DNA of 64,000 bases, taken from positions 1,488,001 to 1,552,000 of the forward strand of contig JBAIAA010000507.1 of the NCBI GenBank assembly GCA_037893245.1. The letters are read 5' to 3'. Below the pieces are notes generated by a model. It saw only the letters and a list, made by a program, of their open reading frames with translations. It was not told where the DNA came from and made no database searches. This stretch comes from Crossaster papposus (Eukaryota; Echinodermata; Asteroidea; Velatida; Solasteridae). The first letter of the stretch is position 1, and each line of letters opens with the position of its first letter. Positions 1 through 11,110 of the stretch are shown in pieces. A program made the translations under genes and the position numbers.

Positions 1-329
1 GATGCCCACCGTGCATAGCAATGCGCTAGCGTTAACAGACGACACCCGCATTTAAAAAAATGCCGCGCGTATAGATACAAACGTTTTACGCGTACATTTA
101 TAGCGCGCCGTATCAAGATTTGACGCGTCCTTGTTACAAGTTACCGTAGAACTGTTGCATTCGGCCAATCATTGGCTTACATGATGCTGGATTAATGCTG
201 GTTTAGGGGACATTTATTCGCTTCTTCTTGACTGAAAGCCGGGTTATTACTACAAGATAATCCCCTCCACGTGATCGAGTCTCGACCAATCAGAAGCCAT
301 CAACTCTCCGAGGTATTTATTAAAGCTAT

Positions 330-436
330 ATAACTGTCACAAACAATAAGCATCAACTGAAATGTTGGTTTGTAAGAAAGAATTTTCATGCTAAGCAAAT
401 TTTTTGGTGCTTACACGTTTTATGAAATTGGCCCCA
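330..436. repeat. MITE family E, right half only
   Basis: The right half of the element seen complete at 726-970. It ends in ATGAAATTGGCCCC, five bases before the acceptor AG of the first MIPEP exon in the window. Positions 1-329 of the same intron show nothing recognisable. Confidence 0.6.
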
Positions 437-441
437 GGCAG

Positions 442-3400
442 TAACCCACGAAACCGAAGGAGTCCTTGGATACATTTACTGCGACCTGTTTGAGCGGTCG
501 GGCAAACCCCAGCAGGACTGTCATTTCACCATACGGGGAGGCAGGAGACTAGACGACGGCTCCTACCAACTCCCGAAGGTGGTTCTGGTCTGCAGTTTCA
601 GGTACTAGTGTTCCCCCAAAAAGGTTCCCGAAAACTTTTAATTTCCTGACAAAATTGAATGGCTCGAGGATCACTTCGTGCTCCGACAGTTACTATGTAG
701 TTTGTAAAATTGGCTACAGGTACTGGGGCCAATTTCATAAAACATGTAAGCACAAAAAATGTGCTTAGCACAACAAAAGTCTTGCTCAGTATAAAAAACA
801 GGTTATCGGCCAAAACTCCACATGCTTTTCATTCAAAGCAAAACACAGCTGAATACAGTCACAAACAATAAACATCAACTAAAATGTTGGTGTTTAACCC
901 TTTTTTTTTTCAAAGAACATTTTTTCATGCTAAGCAAATTTTGGTGCTTACACGTTTTATGAAATTAGCCCACGGACTCTGTAATCTGAAATTGGTTCCT
1001 GACATTAACGGTCGGGTACCAGGTTCCGATGCACAGCCCTATAAGGCACACACATTAGTTATCAGTGTCAACGACATTTTCGACATTTTGTTTTTGCTTT
1101 TCTTGAACCTGTTTATGACCTCTAATCTACAAATTCATTAACTTTTTTGTTGGCAGTCCTCCAAGACAAGGTTCTCCTTCTCTACTGAGTCATGGGGTAT
1201 GAAAAATTTTCTAGTTATTTGAAATGATTATTTTTATTTATTTTTTATTTGGACAAAGTTGTTGAAAATGTGTTAAAGTTTCAGATCAAGTTTTTGAGAA
1301 AAACAAAATTATACATGCTTTTATATACATTTTGATGAAACTTGGATGCAGTGACCCTTGGGTGGGAAGACACATTTCCTCATTGGATTGGGGTCAAAGG
1401 CCATGTAGGGGTTATTTGAGGTCGTTGTTTAAACATGCAACAACTTTGAGAAAATAAATTTATACATGCTTTTATATACATTTTGATGAAACTTGGATTG
1501 CAGTGACCCTTAGTTGGGACTTCTCGGGTCAAAGGTCATGTAGGGGTCACTATAGATACATGTAGGTCGTTGTTAATGTACATGTACATGTACATGCTTT
1601 CGTGGATTTTGATGAAACTTGGATGCAGTGACCCTCTGGTGGAAAGACACATTTTGTTCATTGGCTTGAGGTCAAAGGCCATGTAGGGGTCATTTGAGGT
1701 CGTTGTTTAAACATGCAACAAATTTGACTTGGTTAAAAACACAAAACGGGAAAAGGCGCTGGACATGAACTTGCGATCATAGTTTTTAAATTGCAGCAAA
1801 GAAAATGTTGTTTACTGTATGTAGGCCTACCTTTGAAATCTCCTAATGTCACTGAATGGCATTCATTTTATGATTTGGTTTGATTTGCTTTCTTGCTGTG
1901 TTTAGATGTTGGAGAATCTCTTCCATGAGTTTGGTCATGCAATGCACTGTAAGTATAACCATAGTTTCCTGCCTGTTGTAAAGCTAATTTGCGGCCATCC
2001 AAAATGTAACAACAAGTTGTTGTAAAGAGTAATGATGCTAATAAACTTGTGGAATTATTGTGGCATATTGTCATTTTGAAGAAAACAGTAAGAGAACGTC
2101 ATTTGCAAAGATATTTCTCGGAGATGCATATTTGGAACATGTATGTTTAGTTATCCGTGAATGTTGCGTGCAGGCATTGGTGTGACGCACATGCCCATGG
2201 GGACTGTTATTTGTCGGTTCAGTGGGTGACATGTGCGTAGCTTGTAACCGGCTAAATGTGACCTGTTTCAAACGAAACCCGGAAAAAGTCGCACAATGTG
2301 TTTTATTACAATGTACTCCTGACGTCATTTCGGGATGGATTTTACCATTTTGAGGTTTTGGGTTTTTCTGAATTCTGAACTATTAATCTACAATCTCCCC
2401 AAATTTGAACATAATCCGTCACCCAGAAGTGTGTTTTTTGTCGATTTATTTTGGAAATAATTCTGTATAGAAATAATACGCTTTTCTGAACTTCAAAGCT
2501 GTTCATCTCATAATTGGTTGTCAGGGTTTTATCACTCAATCTTTCCCCCAGGGGAAATAGGGTGGGGGTACATATTTGTAAATGATAGATCATTTTAAAG
2601 CTGAGAACCTAGACCACTGATGGTTCGAATAAATACAAATACATGTAGTACTTTAATTTTTGTGCAGCTATGCTTGCCAGAACCCGCTACCAGCACGTGA
2701 CGGGAACGCGCTGCGCCACCGATTTTGCCGAGGTGCCCTCCATACTGATGGAGTACTTTGCCAACGACTACAGGGTCCTGAAACAGTTTGCAAGACATCA
2801 CAAAACGGACCAGGTAAAAATCACTTAGCTGCAGGTACATAATTTTATGTGACAGCTCATAAAATCTCCATGTCCTGGTGTTCTGTTAAAGGTAGGATAC
2901 ACCATTTGTAATTGTTTGAATTATCAGGAATGGGTGGATTTGGGGGGTTGTATTTTATAGTGAATTTTGTTTAACCAGTTCGCGCCAGAGGACGTATATA
3001 AACGTAAAGTTTTCCCCCAATTCAAAACGGATGATGCATAAACACGCCAAGTTCAAGTTCGGAAATGTCTGTCAGCAGCGAACAAGGCCGGAAATGCGTG
3101 GGTGTTCTTCCCGGCACTATCGGCCTGAACCCGCTTCGGATCGAGTTTCGTTAAAAATAATCCTGCCCGTCGGCTCGGCGATGTTAAAATAATCCCGGCG
3201 CGAATTGGTTAACTGACCTGCCTAAAGTTTTACAATCATGGATGCTGAGAAAAGTGAGAGAAAAACGGCATTTGTTTTCAACCGGCTTCGGGCAGTGGTT
3301 TTTTTTTTTCTATATAAAATTCAGTCTTTCAAAAACAATTACAGGATATCTAGCGCAATCATTTTGCTGGATGCCTACAATCGTTATTTACAATCGTTGT

Positions 3401-6400
3401 TTGTGTGAGTGGAAGAAGTGTGCACCAAAGTCACACTTTACCCCAGCAGGTTTTTTTCTTCATAAAAGTACATATATTACTGAGCGTGTGTTTTGTGTGT
3501 CTTATCATTATTTAGACCCTGCCGGAGGAGATGATAGCGCGCCTCTGTGCCTCCAAGAAGCAGTTTGCAGCCTTTGAGATGCAGACGCAAGTCTTCTATT
3601 CCATCCTGGACCAAATGTTCCACGGCGAACAGCCACTGAATAAGGTGGGCTGTAAAAGTAGAAGTAAAAGTAAAAACAAAAAAAGTGGAGTTCAACTCTA
3701 AGACGCGTCTTAGGAAGAGTAACTCATCCTAACTCGCGACTCGTCCTAGGATCAATTTCACCAAAGTTAAGACGCGTTCAACACGTCCTAACTTCCATAG
3801 CAACGCGGCTGAACCCGTCTTAATTTAAGATCAGTTTGAGGGTCGTATTATTTTGATAAATATGTGCGTTAATCTGTATACCGTATACCGACAAAATGTC
3901 TGCCTAGAGTTATAGTTTCGAGGGAAGAAACAAATTTTAAAAAGATGTTTGATACGTGTGTATAGTTTTAAAAACAAAGTATTTATACGCCAACAACTAG
4001 TCGACTCTGACAGGAGACAGCCATCAAATTGGTAGTTGTGATCCGTCTTTCATAAGATGGGTTTAGTAAAATCGATCTTAGGACACGTATTAGCCAAGAT
4101 CGATCTTTGAGCTAGGACTTGTCCTAATAGATGAGTCGTAGGATCAGACGAGTTTTTGTGAAATTGGCCCCTGAGCACATTAATGTATAAATTTCTTCTT
4201 TTTCTGTACGTGTACCAAATATCGATTCGGGCGCAGATCTAAGGTGGTGGAGGGGAAAGGGGAAAGGAAGGGCAGGGGGGGTTGGAGTTGGAGGACCTCT
4301 GGTCAAAAACATGACCAAAACCTGACACTAACCCTAACCCTCCCAAATCCTTCTAAATCCTCTTGTACAAAATGAAGGATTTAGAAGGATTGAGGTTATT
4401 AGGACATTGCAGTGAGGAGGATCCAGAAGGATTGAGGGCAGATGGGGTTTTGCTATGGGAGGGATTGAGAAGGATTGAGAAGGATTGAGGTTATCGGGCT
4501 GTATTTGACACAAGAGGAAAGAGAAGGATTGAGGTTGTATGCAGCTTGCCCAAAATAGGATCCAGAAGGATCTAGGTTATGGGGGAGGGGGCTTGCATTT
4601 GTGTACAATGTAATGGCATGGGGAATGCATGCTTCTGACTTGGTTATTTTTAGGGCTTGCATTTGTGTGCATGGCAAATGTGTGTACTGGAAGGTAAGTG
4701 TATACTGCAAGGTCAGTGTATGGTCCCTGGACAATGTATGTTTATGTATCATCAATAGGAAACACATGTGCATACAATGGAATTTCTGTGGCCCTTGTCC
4801 TGGTATGAAAAGGTCATTGTACTGGGCACTTCCATTTGTTTGAGGGTAATTTGTTGGATAAGTAATCAGTTTACACAGACCCCCAAAAACATCCCCCAGC
4901 AGGCAAGGATTCAGGGCAATAGCCATACTAGCAGAATTGAGAAGGATTTAGAAGGATCCAGGTTCCTTGAGCTTTTAACTCTTTACTACAGAAGGATATA
5001 GGAGGATTGAGGTTATGTCTTAGCCAAACGAGCCGGGAGGGTTAGGGTTAAGGCATGGGGTGGGTTTTGTTGATCTGCTAAGAACAGAGACTTGTTACTC
5101 CCAGACTACAAATGTTTGTATTGTATAAACGCCTATTGTTTCTGACTGGTTCTTAGTATATTTTGTATGTAGGAGACATAATACCCTGTACAATATACTT
5201 GTTATTTCCTTACAATTTTCAAAAAGAGACCAGCACACATCACATGTCAAAAATGACCTTTCTTTTTCGATTTTCGATTTTTCTTTTTCTTCACTATTTT
5301 ACTTAACCAATTTTACATGCTTCTGTATCGAGAAACATCATTTCAAAATTGCCATAATGATGCCTAGGGCAGGCAACTTGATAATTGCATTTTTGCGTTT
5401 TAAATGTTCGTGTACAAAATTAAGTACCGGTAGGGGTATAAATAAAAGTAGGGGTAGACCCTAGGGTCTTCGTGCGCTGAGGCTGCAACTGCCACACAGA
5501 TCTTAATCGTTGACTTCGATCGTATTTCCTATCTTTAATACACAGCCCACCATGGAGTTGTTAAGTGAGGTCCAGAATCAATATTCATGCATCAAGCACG
5601 TCCCGGGAACGGTGAGTGAAAACCAACTGTACAATTTTAAGCCCTTTTCTGGTTTTAGAGATAGAACTCGGTCCAGTATAGCCACTGCTACGTACTCCAC
5701 CCAATTGACATATCACTTGTACCCCCTAATTAGACAATCCTATGGAATTGTTTGCGGTATTTTGTTCTCTATTTCGACAATATTTCACAGGCTGCGTTAC
5801 TTTACGTCGTTATACTGCGATAGGTCGATTTTGATGTAACTGGATGCATGCAGTGACCCTTGTTGAGGTCAAAGGTCATGCAGGGGTCTTTAGAGAGAAG
5901 GTTAAAATATGCTTGTCTACAGAATTTGATGGATGTTCATGAAGTAATTTTGGGTTGAGATACCATGCCACAACTCTTTTGATATCAGAGGTCAAAGGTC
6001 ATCTAGGGGTAATTTAAGGTCATCGTTGGAAAAAATGCACAATATTTCACCTTTTTTTAAAGATTACGAAACATATAGGAATCGACTGGGGGAAAAGGAG
6101 ACACTCGCAATCTGAGGATTTCTGGGGTTTTTTTCTTCGTTTTTTCTCAGGCCTGGCATTTACGTTTTGGTCACCTGGTGGGTTACGGCGCCCGGTACTA
6201 CGCATATCTGCTTTCACGTGCCGTGGCATCCAGCGTCTGGCACCAGTGCTTTGCAGTTGATCCCCTGAGTCGGGACACCGGGGAGAAGTACCGCTGGGAC
6301 ATGCTCGCCCATGGCGGGGGCAGGGAACCGGCTGTGTTGGTGCAGAGTAGGTGTAATCTCCCGAGGTTTCATAATCTGCTCATCAGCGTGGAGCGAGCAA

Positions 6401-7495
6401 GTTTGATCAAGGACTAAAGTTAAAGTTCCGATTGAACTTGTGCTAGTTGACGATGGTAGGACTAGTCTAGTTAACTATTTGAGACGAACCTACAGCGGTA
6501 TAGGTCGCGCTGGTTATCAATAGCAACATTTCCCTGGCATATATAGTGCAGCGGGGACCAACTATTAACAACAAATGGCAGACAACAAAACTTTGTCGTG
6601 CAAATTGGCATATTTTGCCTTCGTTAGTTTGTGATTCTGTCACTTTTGTCACCACTGTACGAAAAAAAACCGGCCAATATGTAAGATATCCTAAACTACC
6701 CAATAACTATTACGGTGGTAAGTAAAAGGAAATAATCATGTTGAAATATTGTTTTGCCGGTACGAGTACGATCATTTTCGGGGCCACAAAAGTTCGATCA
6801 TAGTTCGACTAGAATCGTTCACACTGCAACTTAATGGTGCTTACCATGACGTCACAAACTAAACCGCTAGTGAACCATTGGTCCTTGATCGAGCTTGCTC
6901 GTAGCTGTAATCTTTCGTAGCTGTTTTTTTCAGCTGTGCACTGTACATTTAAAATTTTGAGAACTCGCAATAAAGATAATTAATAATAATAATAATAATA
7001 ATAATTATACCCCAAAAAGGCAGTCCTTATATACGCATCTACCAAGACTGGTACTCAAGGCGCTCTCACGTTATTACCCCGGTCATTGGGCCCATGAAAC
7101 ATTCCAAATACCGTCTCAGCTTCCTGGGGAGTGCAGCTCAATGCTGCCATTTCAGCGCAATGCAGCTAAATCAACTACAATAACCATCTCTGCCCTCACC
7201 CCCAAGGTACCCATTTACTCCTGGGTGGAGAGAAGCAATGAGCGACAAAGTGTCGATCTTGCCCAAGGGCACACGCACCGGACTCCTAGACCGAACTCGA
7301 AACCCACAACCTGCAGCTTTACCTACAGAAAACAAAATCAATGCTCAAGACCACTACTATAGTACTAGACCGTTATTTTATGAACCATATCACATGAACC
7401 ATGTGTTTTTTCTTTTCCCAACAGATATGCTGGGCCAGAAGCTGTCTAATGAGGATTTAGTGCAAGCTTTGTTGGAGGAGACGATAGAACAGTGA
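442..7495 (+). CDS. MIPEP: Mitochondrial intermediate peptidase, C-terminal eight exons (5' part outside window)
   Basis: Exons: 442-601, 1157-1196, 1906-1948, 2668-2813, 3516-3644, 5546-5611, 6151-6346, 7425-7495. All have AG/GT borders and their phases join cleanly, giving about 282 C-terminal residues and a TGA stop. Exon 3 encodes [12 protein letters not shown], the HEXXH zinc site of M3 metallopeptidases. Other family landmarks are GYIYCDLF and [10 protein letters not shown] in the first exon, [11 protein letters not shown] and [16 protein letters not shown] in the fourth, and [17 protein letters not shown] and [10 protein letters not shown] in the seventh. The C-terminal order matches MIPEP rather than thimet oligopeptidase. 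In the family this matrix enzyme removes octapeptides from imported precursors after MPP cleavage. Human MIPEP is about 713 residues, so roughly 60% lies upstream. No frameshift or stop is seen in the exons. Introns are full of MITEs. Confidence 0.95.
726..970. repeat. MITE family E, complete copy
   Basis: Ends are near-complementary: GGGGCCAATTTCATAAAAC at the left, and GTTTTATGAAATTAGCCC at the right. Inside are GTGCTTAGCAC and CATGCTAAGCAAA. The same family recurs at 7528-7745, 31853-32096 and 55687-55922. No coding capacity; a non-autonomous element in a MIPEP intron. Confidence 0.7.
1310..1735 (+). repeat. About three tandem units (~130-160 bp) with nuclear-receptor-like DR1 motifs
   Basis: Three diverged units, each containing TTTTGATGAAACTTGGATGC, then CAGTGACCCT, then GGTCAAAGGYCATGTAGGGG. 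The spaced half-sites at 1391-1403, 1526-1538 and 1669-1681 resemble direct repeats with one-base spacing. A related block lies at 5835-6020 in another MIPEP intron. Origin unknown; probably a dispersed repeat. Confidence 0.65.
1949..2667. other. MIPEP intron with nothing recognised
   Basis: Intron between the HEXXH exon and the next MIPEP exon. Open frames here are short, lack family resemblance and overlap each other. No repeat family of this window was recognised. Confidence 0.5.
2886..3405 (+). repeat. MITE family A, 3'-truncated, interrupted by a family B element
   Basis: Begins TTAAAGGTAGGATACACCA, and carries the family's internal ACAATCATGGATGCTGAGAAA and GGATATCTAGCGCAATCATT. It lacks the usual right end TGGTGTATCCTACCTTTAA. 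A family B element (2971-3212) sits inside it at the conserved GTTTAACTGACC site. Confidence 0.75.
2971..3212 (+). repeat. MITE family B, nested in family A with TTAA duplication
   Basis: TTAA, then CCAGTTCGCGCC at the left; GCGCGAATTGG, then TTAA at the right. Total 242 bp. The target within family A is readable in unoccupied copies (GTTTAACTGACC near 62256), so this is a resolved TTAA insertion. Confidence 0.85.
3690..4172. repeat. Inverted-repeat element with AGACGCGTCTTAGG motifs
   Basis: Left part holds CTAAGACGCGTCTTAGG, ACTCGTCCTAGGATC and GTTAAGACGCGTTC. Right part holds related CGATCTTAGGACACG and GAGTCGTAGGATCAGACGAG, ending GTGAAATTGGCCCCTGA. It looks like a decayed MITE in a MIPEP intron; the exact left end is uncertain. 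Confidence 0.45.
4328..5051. repeat. Element with CCCTAACCCTCCC termini and internal GAAGGATTGAGG repeats (family H)
   Basis: Left end CTAA then CCCTAACCCTCCC; right end GGGAGGGTTAGGG then TTAA, a near-perfect inverted pair. The interior has at least eight copies of AGAAGGATTGAGGTTAT or variants. The telomere-like look of the ends comes from the TTAA flank plus the TIR. Other copies are at 22702-24140, 24224-24373 and 27527-27679. Confidence 0.6.
5052..5545. other. MIPEP intron remainder, nothing recognised
   Basis: AT-rich sequence between the family H element and the exon at 5546. No coding similarity or repeat family was recognised. Confidence 0.5.
5835..6020 (+). repeat. Dispersed repeat with two exact AGGTCAAAGGTCA motifs
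   Basis: Related to the tandem block at 1310-1735. Two exact AGGTCAAAGGTCA sequences (5866-5878 and 5989-6001) are perfect DR1 arrangements of the nuclear-receptor half-site AGGTCA. They lie in the MIPEP intron just before the exon at 6151. Binding is not shown by the sequence. Confidence 0.6.
6347..6974. other. MIPEP intron stretch, nothing recognised
   Basis: First part of the last MIPEP intron. No exon, tRNA or family-level repeat was recognised. Confidence 0.45.
6975..7345. repeat. SINE-like dispersed repeat with (AAT)n end
   Basis: Starts in an (AAT)n microsatellite (about 6980-7003), followed by TACCAAGACTGGTACTCAAGG, GGTCATTGGGCCCATGAAAC and a segment with GGTACCCATTTACTCCTGGG and CTTGCCCAAGGGCACACGC. 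The first part recurs inverted at 34575-34795; the last part recurs near 32160-32230. Short interspersed and non-coding. Confidence 0.55.
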
Positions 7496-7527
7496 CCCCA
7501 ATCGACATCACTAATTGTCATAACATC

Positions 7528-7745
7528 TGGGGCCAATTTTTTTATGGAGCTGCTAAGCACAAAATGTTGCTTAGCACCAAAAAGTCTAACTCGGTAACAA
7601 CAGGCTATACCAGCCAAAACTACACGTGCTTTTCCTGTTAAGCAAAACCCAGCGGAGTCATAAACAATATTATATTATCTGAACAATTGGTTTATAACCC
7701 ATGTTCTTCCACGGAAGAATGTTCATGCTAATAAATTGGCCTCTG
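7528..7745. repeat. MITE family E, degraded, in the MIPEP 3' region
   Basis: GGGGCCAATTTTTTTATGGAGCTGCTAAGCAC at the left is a mutated family E end (pieces GGGGCCAATTT and GAGCTGCTAAGCAC). The right side has TTCATGCTAATAAATTGGCC. It begins about 33 bp after the MIPEP stop codon, so it is probably part of the 3' UTR. Confidence 0.55.
7730..7735 (+). promoter_or_regulatory. Candidate poly(A) signal AATAAA for MIPEP
   Basis: First AATAAA after the MIPEP stop at 7495, and it lies inside the degraded family E element. A second AATAAA is at 7918-7923. Which one is used cannot be told from sequence. Confidence 0.35.
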
Positions 7746-8086
7746 AATTGTTTTTATAAAATTAATTTTGTTAACAATTGCAGGATATGAGTGCTCAAAT
7801 TTGTTGGTTTCACTGACTGTAGAAATACTGCCATCATACCAGGGAAGCGCGCAAGTTTAACTTGCAGTTATATTATTTTTGTTGTGCTTACCATCAAAAT
7901 AAGCATACACGACTTCAAATAAATCAACAATAAGTTTAATTGAATGAAATAATAAGATTGTTTAAACAGTCCAATGTTTGTATTATTTATCCTGTTTATA
8001 AAATCAAGGAACTTGTTTGGTGCTGATTTAAAAAACAAAAATTACCTCATTTCTTCGTTTGGAATGACTTGAATACAATGATATTG

Positions 8087-8481
8087 TTAAAGGGATCGTA
8101 TACGTTTGGTAATTACTCCAAAAATTAATGACACTAAAAACTTACTTGGTAAGAAGTAGAGCAGCTTTGGATAGTATAATGCATTTTTAGAAACTTTTCA
8201 CTTCGAAGTACTGCGGTTATGGGAAAAGATATCACTTTTTATCTCCAACAATTTGAATCTGAGAAGCGTTACTGTAGTGACGTTTCTCAGATTGTGTATT
8301 CCAATGCAGATTTTTCTTTCTGCGTGGACATAACCGCTCCAGATTTTCGGCAATATCTCAAAATCGCTACCACCTTTTGAAATGACATTTTTACTGGTTA
8401 TTTTTATGGTATATATCTATAACTATATAGGATTGAAACAGACAGTGGGTTCCAATTACCAAACGTATACGATCTCTTTAA
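8087..8481. repeat. MITE family C, TTAA-flanked
   Basis: TTAA, then AGGGATCGTATACGTTTGG at the left; CCAAACGTATACGATCTCT, then TTAA at the right; 395 bp. A close copy is at 61589-61987. Internal CTCAGATTGTGTATTC is shared by both. No coding capacity. Confidence 0.85.
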
Positions 8482-9115
8482 CTACAATATCCTCAATTAC
8501 AATATTATCTTGATAGCATATTAAACACTAATGTACCAATAAACGTATACGAGGTTTCTTCTATTTAATATTTTTGTTTTGAACGGAATCCTTTTTAAGA
8601 ACGACACATTTCCAAGAGTAATCCCTAATAGATTTCCCACCAATTCCTGACCCTGTAAACACGAATTCGAAAACGGCTATGATAAGTACAAAAACAACAC
8701 AGGTTAAAGTATTAAAAGGCCACTAGAATCGAGAAAAAGCTGATTTACTAAGGCGTGTCAATTTGTATGTTGTATTCTTTGTTAAAACCCTTTATACAGT
8801 ATAAGTAAATAAACAAAAACGATTGGGTTTAAATTTCCAGCACTCAAAACCGAGTTTTATGTCATAAATGTAATACAATTGTGCGCTTATTTAGCGCGTG
8901 ATTGTAATTTTTGTGTTACATTAATGTAATCCCCAATTGCTGATTGCCTTTGTTTTAATTATTTTTGTGTGTGGAAATCATTATTGGTTGGATATTACCA
9001 AAAGTCATTCGGTTTAAATGGAGTCAGTGTTAAATTGGAGTCAATCAGAATTAGGCCACTGCTGACTTTGGGTGACAGCAGCGTCCATGTCGGCCTTCTC
9101 CAGTCCAGGGGACAG
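8482..9115. other. AT-rich spacer downstream of MIPEP
   Basis: No gene recognised. The last part, about 9115-9240, resembles 59165-59290 (both have TTCTTTCGTA, GATGA, CATC, GTGGGAACGGGGTGAACCG or variants), so it belongs to a dispersed repeat. Confidence 0.4.
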
Positions 9116-9259
9116 CACTTAATTCTTTCGTATGATGAGCAGATTATTAACGTGTTACTGCATACATCGGTTAGGTGACATCGGTGGAAACAGGGTGAAC
9201 CGCGTGAAGATTGTCATCATCTAGCTCGCTCCCACCCAGGGACAGCACTGCCTGCTCTA

Positions 9260-11110
9260 GAATCAAGACTTTTGAACGAATTGAAGCTCACTGAAACTGG
9301 TGCAGCTACTATACCTTCTTCTGGATCGGCAAACCTGCTGATGCTCACCGATCGACAAGCCGGAGTTGGCTTTGCCACCAAAACAAAGTTCATCCCGCAG
9401 CTCGAGGTCCGTTCCGATAAATGCTACATCGAAAGGCTGTCGACTAAAGGCTAAAACTTCAGAGGGACAGATACGTCACCATCATCAGCGCTTGTGCTCT
9501 AACTACATTGTATGTTCTAACCCGACTTAGAGAAAGAAGCCTTTTATGAACAACCATCCCGAGCTGTTTCGTCGGCACCTGCCAGCGACAAAATCGTCCT
9601 CTTGATTTCAATGACAGAGTGGGTCGCACTGCGACGCGTGGGAACATGTTATTGGCAAATGGCGTTGGTAACGATCGAGAACGGCAATGTGTCCCCGTTG
9701 CTCATCTTGTTGTGCTACGAACAAGCTTACCATCACAAATACCTTGTGCCAACAACCAAATGGGAAACACCATAGGCCTAGATACATTAAGAATCAAGCA
9801 TTGGCATTGCCAATGCTTGATTCTTAATGTATCTAGGCCTATGGTGTTTTGGCATATATAATCGATTATATATATCATCGTGCGGCAGCGTGATCGACAA
9901 GACGTCCATCTGACGAGAGCTGTACAACACTCTACCGCGTGGTCCGACCATCGACTCATTCGCCAAGACATGCCCTCTGCATTTCCCCCAAAGTTGGCCG
10001 GCAACCAGAGACCCCGGCAACCGTCTGAAATTGAACATCATGAAACAGAAAATATCCAGTGATGAGACTCGAGTTGCAAGCAAATCTTGCGTCGGGAAAC
10101 TGTCGGTGAGTGTCGGAGTCCGACAAAACCAATTTTGTTCATCCGAGTGAAACGCACTGTGAAGCCACCCACATGGCCACACTCGACATCGTAGGCCTTG
10201 TCGAACGAAAACACCGCGATTAGTTCGACGAAAATGACCCGCTAGCCGCTAGCCTCTTTGTTCCGATGCTGGACGACCTTCACTACAAGCATGTTGCCTA
10301 TATATGTACCGGTAGAAGACAAACACAACCTGTCCAAGAAGAGCGAGTATACAAGAGCTAAGAGCGCTGTCCAGAGGAAATGTCGCCAATTGAAAGACGA
10401 TCGCCGCCAGATTGTGTGCCACTCTAGGTAGATGCTGACCAAAAGGACACGAGGCTTTTTTTAAAGAGATGAATTGTACGGACCGAACTTCAATGGGATC
10501 ACACGTACGGTACGCGATCTCTCGATCATGCTGAGTCGATGAATTCCAACGCTGATTTTGCAGAACACTTGCAGAACACAAGGTGGGCAGAGCACTTTAG
10601 CAAAGATTGGAACTATCTAACATCGATGACGAAACCGTCGTGCGGAAGCTGGACAACTTTCACACGAGGTATCTCCGGAGAATGCTCAACATCCGCTGGC
10701 AAGACACGGCCTTATTACACGGAGGTCCTGTCTCTTTGCGGCTTGGACGGCGTCAAGTCGTATACCTTATCCGAACGCAGCTGCGATGGCGGGGCGCCTG
10801 GTCGGTGAAAATGGAGAACAACCGTTCTACATCATGGCCAGCTCCGTCTAAAAAGGGAATCGCGCCACAGCTGTGCCCCCAGAAGCAGTATAAAGGCTCA
10901 CTGAAAATCAACCTTAAACGATGCGGGATCGGCATAACCACCTGGGAATTAGAGACCGCCGGGGACCGCCTGCCTACTGGTGCAGCTACGTACCGAATGT
11001 GTTACAGAGGAGAAAAGAACACCAAGGACAACGCGGTGGCACAAATACCTGAGATCCGTAGACTCGACGGCTCTACCACTATACGTCCAACCAGAGGGCG
11101 CTCATTGTAA
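9260..11110 (+). pseudogene. Decayed RTE-like non-LTR retrotransposon
   Basis: Reading-frame pieces in several frames keep the order of an APE-type LINE. RQAGVGFATKTKF (9272-9454) and AWSDHRLIRQDM (9880-10062 frame) resemble the endonuclease region, the latter its SDH motif. KLDNFHTRYLRRMLNIRWQD and QLRWRG (10607-11110) resemble the C-terminal region after the RT, followed by KQYKGSLKINLKRCGI and TTWE. Many stops and frame changes separate these, and most of the RT core is missing. It has no host function I can see. Clade assignment to RTE is from remembered family resemblance and is tentative. Confidence 0.65.
9765..9849. repeat. Perfect 41-bp inverted duplication with 3-base loop
   Basis: Left arm 9765-9805 and right arm 9809-9849 are exact reverse complements, with ATT between them. 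The left arm continues the frame of the decayed LINE (IKHWH), so the right arm looks like an inverted copy of LINE sequence pasted next to itself. It can form a near loop-less hairpin. Confidence 0.9.

Noticed and set aside
9787-10182. 131-residue minus-strand frame over the palindrome
   Set aside because: Opposite strand of a decayed LINE; openness comes partly from the inverted duplication.
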